NCBI GenBank assembly: GCA_022432975.1
Contig: CM039502.1
Span: 21,663,228-21,727,227 of the forward strand
Source of the DNA: Begonia masoniana
Lineage: Eukaryota; Streptophyta; Magnoliopsida; Cucurbitales; Begoniaceae
Direction: 5' to 3'
Length of the DNA: 64,000 bases
Part shown: piece by piece, positions 10,443-22,079 of the stretch
Numbering within the stretch: the first letter of the stretch is position 1
Layout of the letters: each line of letters begins with the position of its first letter
Program-made: the position numbers and the translations under genes
Notes under the pieces: generated by a model
Database searches by the model: none
The model's input: only the letters and a program-made list of their open reading frames with translations
Told to the model about the DNA's origin: nothing

Positions 10443-12023
10443 AACTCTTTCCATATTCTTATAATCATTCCCAGACTCAGTAGTTAAACCAGACAATTTC
10501 AAAAGCTCAATGTTAAAATATATTCTCATCCTACTTATACTTCCACATTCATAATCATCACTAAAATCATAGGAACATTAACCGGGGGGGGGGGGGGGGG
10601 GTCTTGTTCGTCATCCAGCCACAGAATTGCACCCTGAACACCTTCCAGCAACCAAACTCAGACATCTTCATTAACTTTGAGATCCTCACGTGAAAACTCG
10701 TCACCTACATCATGAGGTTTAAACTATAAGCCTAATGCTTAGTAAGGAATGCGAACTAACATGTATTCATGCATGTACAGTTAAGAGAAAACATGTTCAT
10801 GATCATTTATCATTCTTGTTTCTGTTCATCGTTTTCATCATATGGATTAAGGGAGGATTTGTGCCGTAAAAGGGGGGTTGACAGTGATTTTGATCATATT
10901 CCCTTTCGGGTTGTATTCATGGTCCCTCTTTGGACTGTGGCATGCGTCAACCCGCCCCCAACCCTCACTTAATCATGTTGTATAGGATCGTTTTCATATT
11001 CATTCTCATATCTTGTTCATGGAGAAAACATGCTCATAAATCATTTTCATGTGCTTGCGAAGTAAATCATGATGCATGACATGAATGTTCTTAAATCATC
11101 AGACTATGGAAATTATCATACTAGACAGTCGACTTCATGGGCTCTAACAGAACATCACATAACATAGTACTCAAACATCCATAAATCATCCAAGTACAAA
11201 CCATCTTACTAACTTAAAATAAACATCAACATAAGTAACAGACAATAGCTTAAATAACTTCTAATCATCGTATCAGTTTCTACCTAGCATCCTTATGATG
11301 TAGGGCTCTAATGGCCGGGAATCCTACACATTCACTTACCTGGTTTCCATAGCAACTTGAGCTCCTTTTCTTCAGACTTCTTCACCTAAAACATTCACAT
11401 TGCAGTAGTTAAAACGAAAATCCTAATAGTCCTAATCACAAATCATCCTAGAATCTAATAACTAAAGTCATTCCCGAATCCCTTAGTCTAGTTCTCTGTG
11501 TGCAGTCTGAAATCCAAAACCAAAACAGCTGGGTTCAACTAACAATTAATCAGGGTCGGTTATATTAAATGTACAGAATCGATTTAGAAATGCCATCACC
11601 AAACACCGATAGAAATGTTCCTAATATCCAGCCATTGAAGAATCTTGAGACATTGGGTTCTAGTTGAAAACAGAGTTCCAAACAACTACACGGCAACTAC
11701 ATTGACTAAGTCTTACCTCGAATTTAGGCTATCGAAGTGGAGGTTGGAGAAATCGATCGCCAAAGAGGGAATCGCCGGCAGAGAAAAGTTCTGGAAGCGC
11801 GGGAATTGCCGAGAGGGAATGTCGGCTACAGTGGGGTTTAAGGGAGATTTAAGGTTTCTATTTTCTATTTATATTAATAAGATCCTTCCTAATTACCATT
11901 GTGCCACCCCAAAATTAAAAATCAAATAAACTTTGGCATTAAAATTAAATTCAAGTATTAATAATAAAGGTGACAGTTAATTCCGTTAAGAAAATCACCT
12001 AGCAGAGATTGTCGGGTGTTACA
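10443..12023 (-). repeat. Element A 5' LTR, truncated
   Basis: Aligns with 4994-6563 of the left LTR, with scattered substitutions and an expanded G run (18 G, near 10584-10601, versus 6 in the left copy). It abuts gag coding sequence at its left end, showing loss of its 3' third together with the primer-binding site. Confidence 0.85.
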
Positions 12024-12028
12024 GGATA

Positions 12029-12727
12029 CCTATCCAGCATATCCTGCTGTCGCTCCCAGGTGGCCTCTTCAATGCCGTTTTTCATCCACAAAACTTTTAC
12101 AAGAGGAATTTCTTTATTCCGTAGAGTCTTAACTGCAGCTTCCAATATTCGGACAGGTTTCTCTTCATACGTCAGTGTTGGCTCGATATCGATTTCAGTT
12201 GGTTCAAGAACATGTGTCGGATCACGTATACATTTCCTTAACATTGACAGATGAAAGACATTATGAACCTTATCCAATGTTGGAGGTAATTGTAATCTAT
12301 AAGCTGTACTGCCAATTCTGGCCAGGACAGGGAATGGTCCAATGAACCGTGGATTAAGCTTTCCCTTCTTGCCAAATCTTAAAACTCCCTTAAGCGGTGA
12401 AATTCTTAGGAACACTTCATCTCCAACGGCAAACTCAAGGTCTCTCCTTCTTTGGTCTGCATAACTTTTCTGTCGGCTTTGTACAGTCATCATTCTCCTC
12501 CTAATAATGGCAATCTTATCTGACATCTGCTGCAAAATCTCGGGTCCTAGGAGTTTTGCTTCACCAATTTCGTCCCAATATAAAAGTGATCTACACTTTC
12601 TGCCGTACAGTGCTTCATACGGTGCCATACCGATAGTGGACTGGTAACTGTTGTTGTAGGAGAATTCAACCAAGGGCAGATGTCGGCACCAAGATGTCTG
12701 GAAATCTAGCACACATGCTCTCAACAT
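12029..12727 (-). pseudogene. Element B integrase C-terminus and chromodomain
   Basis: About 233 codons before the frame runs into the LTR of element A. Contains the end of the integrase core ([14 protein letters not shown]), a basic linker, [11 protein letters not shown], and a chromodomain ([17 protein letters not shown]... EEATWERQQDML). Separated by one in-frame TAG (12728-12730) from the upstream integrase frame. Confidence 0.88.
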
Positions 12728-12730
12728 ATC

Positions 12731-13573
12731 CTAGAGTATCTGAATAGTCCTCTCAGATTGTCCATCAGTCTGCGGGTGGAAAGCAGTGCTAAAGGATAAC
12801 TTTGTACCTAGCGTGCCTTGTAAACTTTTCCAAAAGCGTGAGGTGAACCTGGGATCACGATCGGAGAAAATAGACACTGGAATACCATGTAATCTGATGA
12901 TTTCCTGAACATATAGATTAGCTAGCTGGTCCATCGCGTAGGTTGTTCTTACTGGTAGGAAATGAGCTGACTTCGTCATTCTGTCAATTACAACCCAAAT
13001 GCTATCATGGCCTTTAGTTGTCCTAGGCAGTCCCGCAACAAAATCATTGGCGATGTGTTCCCACTTCCACTCGGGGATCAGTAAGGGTTGAAGGGTACCC
13101 CCTGGACGTTGATGCTCTGCCTTAACTTGTTGGCAAACCAAACATGATTCCACATACTTAGCAACGTCACTCTTCAAGTTTGGCCACCAGTAAACTAACT
13201 TCAAGTGTCGATACATCTTGGTGCTACCAGGATGTACAGAAAAGGGAGACGAGTGTGCCTCGGCCAAGATCAATTTACGTAATTCTCCATCACTTGGAAT
13301 GTACCATCGATTTTTAAATCTTAGAATACCATCCTTGGAGAGACTAAACTCAGAGGAGGCGTCCTTTAACTTGCTCATCACACTACTATTCTCTTTCGAG
13401 TCCTTTTGTTGTGCTTCTTTGATCCTATCCAAGATGATTGGTTGAATAGTTACTCCAGCAAGTAAATCAGACAATTCGGAAACTATTTCCAATTCGAACT
13501 TCTGAACTTCTGTCCTCAAAGGTGTAGACATGGTTGACACTGCTGGCTGCATTGTCATCGACATCCTACTCAA
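12731..13573 (-). pseudogene. Element B integrase
   Basis: 280 codons: zinc finger [11 protein letters not shown]...CLVCQQ, then the catalytic core with the D,D,E residues in ANDFVAGL, SDRDPRF and QSERTIQ. The first core motif reads ANDF where relatives have AIDF/AMDF; the catalytic Asp is kept. A frameshift near 13573 (loss of bases in the ADALSRMS region) separates it from RNase H. Confidence 0.88.
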
Positions 13574-14467
13574 TGCGCAGCTACAGCATTAGCCTTACCC
13601 AGGTGATACCTGATCTCAAAGTCATAATCCTTAACAAACTTCAACCAACGTCTTTGACTCATATTCAATTCCCTTTGAGTGAAAATGTACTTCAGACTTT
13701 TATGGTCAGAAAACACCTCACACTATTGACCATACAAATAATGTCTCCAAATTTTCAAAGCAAAAACAACAGTGGCTAATTCCAGATCATGAGTGGGGTA
13801 ATTCTACTCATAACTCTTCAGCTGTCTGGAGGCATACGCCACAACCTTACATTCTTGCATCAAAACACACCCCAGACCAACTTTGGATGCATCACAGTAA
13901 ATACTAAACTTCCCTTCTTCGGTTGGGAGAGTCAATAGAGGGGCTATCGTCAACTACAACTTAAGTGTCTGGAAGCTATATTCACAAGTTTCAGTCCAAG
14001 AGTATTTGGTGTCCTTCTTTGTTAAATTAGTTAAAGGCTTAACTATCATAGAGAATCCCTTAATGAACTTTCTATAATAACCTGCCAGACCAAGGAAACT
14101 ACGGACTTCACTGACATTCCTTGGCTATGGCCAGTTCTTAATAGCCTGAATTTTGGTTGGATCTACTGATATGCCCTCAGCAGAAATGACATGGCCTAAG
14201 AAATTGACCTTATCCAACCAGAACTCACATTTGGACAGTTTGGCATAGAGTTGCTGCTGTCTTAATGTCGTCAAAACCACTCTTAAATGCTCTGCATGGT
14301 CAGCTTCAGTCCGTGAGTAAATTAAGATATCATCTATGAACACAATTACAAACTTGTCCAAGTACTCTCAGAACACCCGATTCATCAAATCCATAAAAGC
14401 TGCAGGCGCATTTGTTAGTCCAAACGACATTACAAGAAATTCATAGTGTCCATAGCGGGTTCTGAAG
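13574..14467 (-). pseudogene. Element B RT C-terminus and RNase H, multiply broken
   Basis: The right part (14125-14361) encodes [15 protein letters not shown] (catalytic FIDD) and [18 protein letters not shown]. Leftward the homology to element A continues through the connection and RNase H (D-A-S-K motif near 13890), but with several stops and small indels. At 14463-14467 it is cut by solo LTR J; the sequence resumes at 16911. Confidence 0.82.
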
Positions 14468-16905
14468 TGTGACAACCCTTACCGTATCCTAATTTTTCGT
14501 ATTAATTTTTCATTTTATTTTATTTTTTAAGCGAAAATTAAACTAAAATTGGAATAGTTAACATTGTTTAGAAAATCGTTTAAAAACAATACTTAAATCA
14601 ATTAAATATAACAATTAAAACATTTAAAATAAATAATTAAAACATATCAAATAAAACGTGAAGGCACGGAGGGCAAAAGGGACAATGTCCCGTGAAATGT
14701 GAGGGGTGATCGATCGCCCATTTCAGGCGATCGATCGCCAGTGAAGAAAACTGAGGGGCGATCGATCCCCTCCTTAGGCGATCGATCGCCACTCTCCTTG
14801 GAATTTCAATTCCAGGGAGTTCCTCCTCCCCTTTTCCTTTTCTCTTCCACCTTCATTCATTCATTCCCTTTCCCTTGCATTCAAATACACATAACCTACA
14901 TCAAAACTATAACATATTCTACTTCATAAACACGTGATAAACAATCACTCAAATCACACCCGATTCACCTGAAATAAGCGACTCAAAACGCAATTTAAAA
15001 CCAAGTACATTTTCATGAAAACGAACTGCGTGGTTCCGTTTGAAAACCAGACATTTCCTCCTGCTAAAACCACAAAGCAGCTCATAAAAATTCTTAACAA
15101 AATGTTTTATAATTTCAATTACCAAAACGTTTAAAAACATCAAAACGTAACCTACCAACTAATCAGAACCAAACATCCTAAAATGTTCTAACTATACAAT
15201 TTTCCTACTATCTAACTACTGTGTCCCAAAATACCTTTACATGATTACCACGGGTCAAAACGCACCGACTACCCAGCGCACTCCCACAGGCCATCCTCCT
15301 TCAATCTGTACGAACGTCTGATAGAGGAAAATCCTCCTCACCTGGATCTATGTCACCTACACCATAAAGACACCTATGAGATAAAAATCTCAGTAAGCTC
15401 TACGTAAATGCTAATGCATGATTATGTATGCTCAATGCTCTCAAAACCGTCAATGTCAATGCATATATCAGTACGTGTCAGTCTATAGTTATCGAAAACA
15501 CTCGACAGATGGATAGGGCACGTCCAGCGGTTAGACAGCCCACACCATCTAAAGGGAGGAAAACCCGCTCACCACGGAACGCCAGGTCTGAACCTCATCC
15601 CCGATAACCCCATGTCATGGTTGTTTACTGTGATACTTTACTTGCCTTTACGATGCATGTTCTTTTCATGAAATCCGTGCATAAATTCATTTTCATGACA
15701 TTTTTAAAACCATGATGCGTGAACAGTTCAATATAAACATACATGAAGAATATACCATTAAAACTCGACAAATACCATCAAGACAATCAACCTATAAAAC
15801 AACTGAACCTAAACTACCCAACCAAAGCAATTTAAACAAACACGTCACCAAAACTCCTCGAGACGACTTCGACGTACGGTGTAGGCCTATCGACCAGAGT
15901 AAGTCACGAGAACTTACCTCGCATCCGTTGCAGCTCAAGCTCTGTCCACGAGCGTTGTTCACCTAAGCAAATTCACCAAATTGTCGTTAAAACGAGCTTA
16001 AACTATTAAACGTCCAAATTTAACGAAACCTTAACTAAGGAAATTCCTTAAAGTCCTAATTTGATTCGGTGAAGCATTTTATCGAGCATTCCACGCTCGA
16101 TACCTCAAAATTTCCATTAACAAGTTTTTGAGAAAACCCCTAAATTCTCAAACTTCTACATTTCTCATAAATCGACCTAACTACGTCCAATAACGTTCAA
16201 TGCGTCCATTATATTCACAACTAAAGTAAACCTATCGATTTCTAGCCCTAAACCACGTTTTTACGAAACCCTAAACGAAACCTTAATCGTTTAAACTCCG
16301 TAAAAACCGAAACAAACTTTGCTAAAAGCTTAGAATCGTACCTAGGGTCGAGTTTGGAGAAGAAATCGCAAAGAAAATGAGACGATCGGAGGACGACTCG
16401 TCGGAGAGGATAGAATCGCCGTTGAATCGCCGAAGGAGGGAGAGAATTCGCAGGAGAGAGAGAGAGAGAGTGAGCCGTGAAGAAGAAGAAAGTGAGGGAG
16501 AAAAGAGAAGATTTTTTGTTTTAATTAAATTGGCTTGGCAATTTACCATTTTGCCCTTCCTTTGTTTTTCTATTTGTTTCGTTAATTGTCTAACGATTTG
16601 GTTTCTCCAAATCTCCTTATTTTATCCCTAACTTTGACTTATTATCAGGGTCCTTTCAAAACTATCCGTTCGCAATTTGGACCTTGTTTACTATTTTTTA
16701 CCAAAGTGTCCTTTATGTTACGTCAAACGTAATTTTCGTAAAATTAGCGTTAAACTCCTAAAATTCTCAAAATTTTCTTAAAATCCTTATTAATTATTAG
16801 GATCGTAATAACGCTTTCTTTTCGTAAAACGGGCTTGATTTGACATATTTACCAAAAATGCCATTTACATTAAAATAATAACATTCTGTACAGCCGGATA
16901 TTACA
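14468..16905 (-). mobile_element. Solo LTR 'J' inserted in element B pol
   Basis: TG at 14468, CA at 16905, with TGAAG duplicated at 14463-14467 and 16906-16910. 2438 bp, no internal region. On the minus strand it starts TGTAATATCCGG and ends GGGTTGTCACA, related to LTRs I and L. Near its 3' end (14705-14800) it has four copies of a (GG)CGATCGATCGCC palindrome. It has the intron-like module: a donor hairpin (GTAAGT...ACTTAC, 15909-15927), arms at 15878-15885 and 15356-15363. A GA-rich tract lies at 16450-16500. Confidence 0.92.
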
Positions 16906-16910
16906 TGAAG

Positions 16911-18904
16911 GCTGTCTTTGGTATTTCTCCCTCTTTAACCTTCAGTTGGTAATAACCCGAACGTAAGTCAATCTTTGAAAACACCTTAGCTCCTTGTAGT
17001 TGGTCAAACAGATCATCAATTCGGGGTAAAAGGTATTTATTCTTAATTGTCAACTTGTTTAGCTCTCTGTAGTCTATGCACATTCTAAGAGAACAATCTT
17101 TCTTCTTAACGAATAAAACAGGTGCACCCCAGGGAGAACTACTAGGGCGTATAAATTCCTTGTCTACTAATTCCTGTAGTTGGACTTTTAATTCTTTCAA
17201 CTCAACAGGCGCCATGCGGTAGGGGTTCTTAGACACAGGTAATACCTCGGGGTGTGTATTAATTACAAACTCAATTTCTCTATCCGGTAGAAATCCGGGC
17301 AAGTCATCCAAGAATGCCTCTGGAAACTCTCGGACTATAGGAATATCTTGCAGTTCTATCCTACTTTTCACTCGATCATCAATTACACTAGCTAGAAAAC
17401 TCTCACAACCCTCTTTCAACAACCACTGGGTTTCTAGTGAGGATACAATCGGCATTTTACTTATCTTAGGAATAGCTTGGAAGAAATACCGATCGCCATT
17501 TGGGGGTCGGAACTCAACTAATCCAGACCTACAACTTATCGTGGCATGATGTCTGAATAACCAATCCATCCCTAGTATGACTTCATATCCCCTCATATCA
17601 ATTACGATCAGTTCTACATATAGCTTCTTACCTCCTAAGGACATAACATCACCTTTTACTACCTGTTCTAAATGTAAAGACTTCCCTGACGGTAACATAA
17701 CACTAAATGACCTCTCGGCTGGCAAGGGTTCTAAATTATGCTTACATACAAACAAGGTTGCCACAAACGAGTGAGTGGCTCCCGTATCTATAAGTGTATA
17801 AGTAGAAATACCACAGATTGTAATCGTACCTGTTATGACTGTATGTGGCACTGCATCCTCATCTTCCATCAAGGCATAGACTCTAGGTGCCACCCTCGCT
17901 CTATTCGGGTCCGGCGGCATGGGGCAGTCCCTGACAATGTGTCCAACCTTATCACATCTATAACAGCGGCCAGAATGTAACTTGCATTTGTCGGGGTGAT
18001 TCTTCTGACAGGTGGGGCATAGGGGAGCCAGTGGTCGTTTCCCTTTTCCTTGGTCATCGTTCTGATTGAAAGGTCTCTTCACACCTTTCTGCTGTTGCTG
18101 AGGCCCCCTATTCTGCTGTGGCTGCCAACCCTTGTTCTGTCGTGGTGGTGGTTGAGCCTCTCTGGTAAACTTCTTCAACTGTTCACATTGTTCTTGTAAT
18201 GTTACCTCAACCTCTTCCAGTTCTAAGGCCTTAGCCGCCACCTCGGAAAACGGCACATTGTGAATTCCCGCAGTCTTTACTCCTCTATACAAGCCTGGTT
18301 TTAGTCCATGAACAAATTGGTGGATCTTGTCCTCTTCATCTTCTATCATACGGGGTGCAAACCGAGATAACGCCTCAAACTTACATATATAATAGGCCAC
18401 TGAACTGGTTTGACGCAGCTGCATAAATTCCATCTTCTTGCTAGTCCGAATAGCTCGACTGAAGTACTTGTCATAGAAGGCAGTCTTAAACATTTCCCAG
18501 GTCATAGCTCCTGTATTCACGGTGCTCTGGATCGAGTCCCACCAATGCCTCGCATCCAACTCCAGGTGGAAGACAGCACACGTGACCTTATCTCCTTCAT
18601 CCACCTTTGCATACTTGAACATGTCCTCCATTTTCCGAATCCATTCCTCAACATAAACAGGATCCGAAACTTGACCATTAAACGTCGGAGGTCGAAGTCG
18701 ATGGAAACGCTCGTCACCATGATATCGAGCTGCATTAGTGCTATAATTTCCTTGTTCCTCCCTAGTGGCTACAAGTTGTTCGATCTGTCGGGATTGGCGA
18801 ATGACCAACTCTGTTAGTTGGGCGATAGTATTACTATCCACATTGTCACCTCTCTGTTGGCCTCTTACCATTTTGGGGTTCCTAAACATCTTAGTCATAA
18901 ACAT
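16911..18904 (-). pseudogene. Element B gag, protease and reverse transcriptase N-terminus
   Basis: About 665 codons open. Gag core ([27 protein letters not shown] at about residue 70, [21 protein letters not shown]) assembles the particle. A Pro/Gln-rich linker and one CCHC knuckle ([14 protein letters not shown], about 314-327) follow. The retropepsin active site is [10 protein letters not shown] (DTGA about 373-376), then [10 protein letters not shown] begins near 575 ([29 protein letters not shown]). Gag and pol share one frame, as in plant chromoviruses. The frame is cut by solo LTR J. The N-terminus is uncertain because a 151-bp duplication covers the start region. Confidence 0.9.
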
Positions 18905-19059
18905 AACTGTCCCTAGTGGCTACAAGTTGTTCGATCTGTCGGGATTGGCGAATGACCAACTCTGTTAGTTGGGCGATAGTATTACTATCCACATTGTCAC
19001 CTCTCTGTTGGCCTCTTACCATTTTGGGGTTCCTAAACAATTAGTCATAAACATAACTT
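18760..19059. repeat. 151-bp tandem duplication over the gag start of element B
   Basis: The segment beginning ccctagtggctacaagttgt at 18760 and again at 18911 recurs with a spacing of 151 bp, differing only by a one- to two-base deletion (aaacatctta versus aaacaatta). It spans the first roughly 45 codons of gag and its upstream bases, creating two candidate start regions. Confidence 0.85.
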
Positions 19060-19162
19060 AACTTAAGGACATTGCTGAAATCATAAACACTTACAGTTGT
19101 TGGAGTGTGCTCATGTGATGGTCTGTGCTAGAAGGCAGTCTACAGAATCAATTTTAGAACCC

Positions 19163-19180
19163 GGTTTTGCTTTGATACCA
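19163..19180 (-). other. Element B primer-binding site
   Basis: Minus strand TGGTATCAAAGCAAAACC, complementary to the 3' end of initiator tRNA-Met with a few changes, four bases inside the 5' LTR end (19185). This fixes the element's orientation. Confidence 0.8.
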
Positions 19181-19239
19181 TAATTGTCACGACCCCGTTA
19201 AGGGCCGAGACTAATTCATATTTTCGTGGAACTTACACT

Positions 19240-22027
19240 TACAATTGTTCTTTACTCACATCATCCGATTACTCATCTTTACTCACATCATCCGATCACA
19301 AAACGACAAAGTTTAAACTACTCCTGCCGATGACGTCAGCCGGATGATTTACTCATCCGATCAAAACAACACTACTCACATCATCCGATTACTCATCTTT
19401 ACTCACATCATCCGATTACTCATCTTTACTCACATCATCCGATTACTCATCTTTACTCACATCATCCGATTACTCATCTTTACTCACATCATCCGATCAC
19501 AAAACGACAAAGTTTAAACTACTCCTGCCGATGACGTCAGCCGGATGATTTACTCATCCGATCAAAACAACACTACTCACATCATCCGATTACTCATCTT
19601 TACTCACATCATCCGATTACTCATCTTTACTCACATCATCCGATTACTCATCTTTACTCACATCATCCGATTACTCATCTTTACTCACATCATCCGATTA
19701 CTCATCTTTACTCACATCATCCGATCACAAAACGACAAAGTTTAAACTACTCCTGCCGATGACGTCAGCCGGATGATTTACTCATCCGATCAAAACAACA
19801 CTACTCACATCATCCGATTACTCATCTTTACTCACATCATCCGATTACTCATCTTTACTCACATCATCCGATTACTCATCTTTACTCACATCATCCGATT
19901 ACTCATCTTTACTCACATCATCCGATCACAAAACGACAAAGTTTAAACTACTCCTGCCGATGACGTCAGCCGGATGATTTACTCATCCGATCAAAACAAC
20001 ACTACTCACATCATCCGATTACTCATCTTTACTCACATCATCCGATTACTCATCTTTACTCACATCATCCGATCACAAAACGACAAAGTTTAAACTACTC
20101 CTGCCGATGACGTCAGCCGGATGATTACTCATCCGATCAAAACAACACTACTCACATCATCCGATTACTCATCTTTACTCACATCATCCGATTACTCATC
20201 TTTACTCACATCATCCGATTACTCATCTTTACTCACATCATCCGATCACAAAACGACAAAGTTTAAACTACTCCTGCCGATGACGTCAGCCGGATGATTT
20301 ACTCATCCGATCAAAACAACACTACTCACATCATCCGATTACTCATCTTTACTCACATCATCCGATTACTCATCTTTACTCACATCATCCGATTACTCAT
20401 CTTTACTCACATCATCCGATCAAAACAACACTACTCACATCATCCGATTACTCATCTTTACTCACATCATCCGATTACTCATCTTTACTCACATCATCCG
20501 ATTACTCATCTTTACTCACATCATCCGATCACAAAACGACAAAGTTTAAACTACTCCTGCCGATGACGTCAGCCGGATGATTTACTCATCCGATCAAAAC
20601 AACACTACTCACATCATCCGATTACTCATCTTTACTCACATCATCCGATTACTCATCTTTACTCACATCATCCGATCACAAAACGACAAAGTTTAAACTA
20701 CTCCTGCCGATGACGTCAGCCGGATGATTTACTCATCCGATCAAAACAACACTACTCACATCATCCGATTACTCATCTTTACTCACATCATCCGATTACT
20801 CATCTTTACTCACATCATCCGATTACTCATCTTTACTCACATCATCCGATCAAAACAACACTACTCACATCATCCGATTACTCATCTTTACTCACATCAT
20901 CCGATTACTCATCTTTACTCACATCATCCGATTACTCATCTTTACTCACATCATCCGATTACTCATCTTTACTCACATCATCCGATTACTCATCTTTACT
21001 CACATCATCCGATTACTCATCTTTACTCACATCATCCGATCACAAAACGACAAAGTTTAAACTACTCCTGCCGATGACGTCAGCCGGATGATTTACTCAT
21101 CCGATCAAAACAACACTACTCACATCATCCGATTACTCATCTTTACTCACATCATCCGATTACTCATCTTTACTCACATCATCCGATCACAAAACGACAA
21201 AGTTTAAACTACTCCTGCCGATGACGTCAGCAGGATGATTTACTCATCCGATCAAAACAACACTACTCACATCATCCGATCACAAAATGACAAAGTTTAA
21301 ACTACTCCTGCCGATGACGTCAGCCGGATGATTTACTCATCCGATCAAAACAACACTACTCACATCATCCGATTACTCATCTTTACTCACATCATCCGAT
21401 CAAAACAACACTACTCACATCATCCGATTACTCATCTTTACTCACATCATCCGATTACTCATCTTTACTCACATCATCCGATTACTCATCTTTACTCACA
21501 TCATCCGATTACTCATCTTTACTCACATCATCCGATTTCAAAACGACAAAGTTTAAACTACTCCTGCCGATGACGTCAGCCGGATGATTTACTCATCCGA
21601 TCAAAACAACACTACTCACATCATCCGATTACTCATCTTTACTCACATCATCCGATTACTCATCTTTACTCACATCATCCGATTACTCATCTTTACTCAC
21701 ATCATCCGATCAAAACAACACTACTCACATCATCCGATCAAAACAACACTACTCACATCATCCGATCACAAAATGACAAAGTTTAAACTACTCCTGCCGA
21801 TGACGTCAGCCGGATGATTTACTCATCCGATCAAAACAACACTACTCACATCATCCGATTACTCATCTTTACTCACATCATCCGATCACATCACATCATC
21901 CGATTTCAAAACGACAAAGTTTAAACTACTCCTGCCGATGACGTCAGCCGGATGATTTACTCATCCGATCAAAACAACACTACTCACATCATCCGATTAC
22001 TCATCTTTACTCACATCATCCGATTAC
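19240..22027. repeat. 27-bp minisatellite with a higher-order pattern
   Basis: The basic unit is 27 bp (tactcatcttta followed by ctcacatcatccgat). Because 27 is a multiple of three, it yields long repetitive frames reading THIIRLLIF over and over. Blocks of one to about seven units are punctuated by a spacer of roughly 65-90 bp containing cacaaaacgacaaagtttaa, ctgccgatgacgtcagccgg and ccgatcaaaacaacac. I count about 14 spacer copies, from 19324 to 21934. Each spacer has a TGACGTCA palindrome. Confidence 0.95.
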
Positions 22028-22079
22028 TTTACCCTAAAGACAGGAACCTTAACTTATTAAACGACTTCTACTGACAGAA

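Larger units (their letters stand above)
4149..12023 (-). mobile_element. Ty3/gypsy chromovirus 'A', internally deleted, inserted in B
   Basis: Bounded by TG (4149) and CA (12023) with the 5-bp duplication GGATA at 4144-4148 and 12024-12028. Minus strand: partial 5' LTR 10443-12023, gag C-terminus to chromodomain 6604-10442, polypurine tract at 6564-6579, full 3' LTR 4149-6563. The 5' LTR joins gag directly at 10442/10443: its last roughly 845 bases, the primer-binding site and the first half of gag are deleted. Coding sequence is close to that of B but carries its own frameshifts. Confidence 0.9.

Noticed and set aside
12015..12035. Loss of a polypurine tract by deletion next to the LTR at 12023
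   Set aside because: The GGATA duplication shows that A simply inserted here; the polypurine tract of B is on the other side of A at 4087-4118.
19545..21817. Series of repetitive open frames (THIIRLLIF repeats)
   Set aside because: They come from a 27-bp tandem repeat whose length is a multiple of three; there is no start context or codon signal, and they lie inside an LTR.
19240..22027. Possible CRISPR array
   Set aside because: Repeats are direct and in a plant LTR, spacers are not unique, and no cas-like gene exists; this is a minisatellite.
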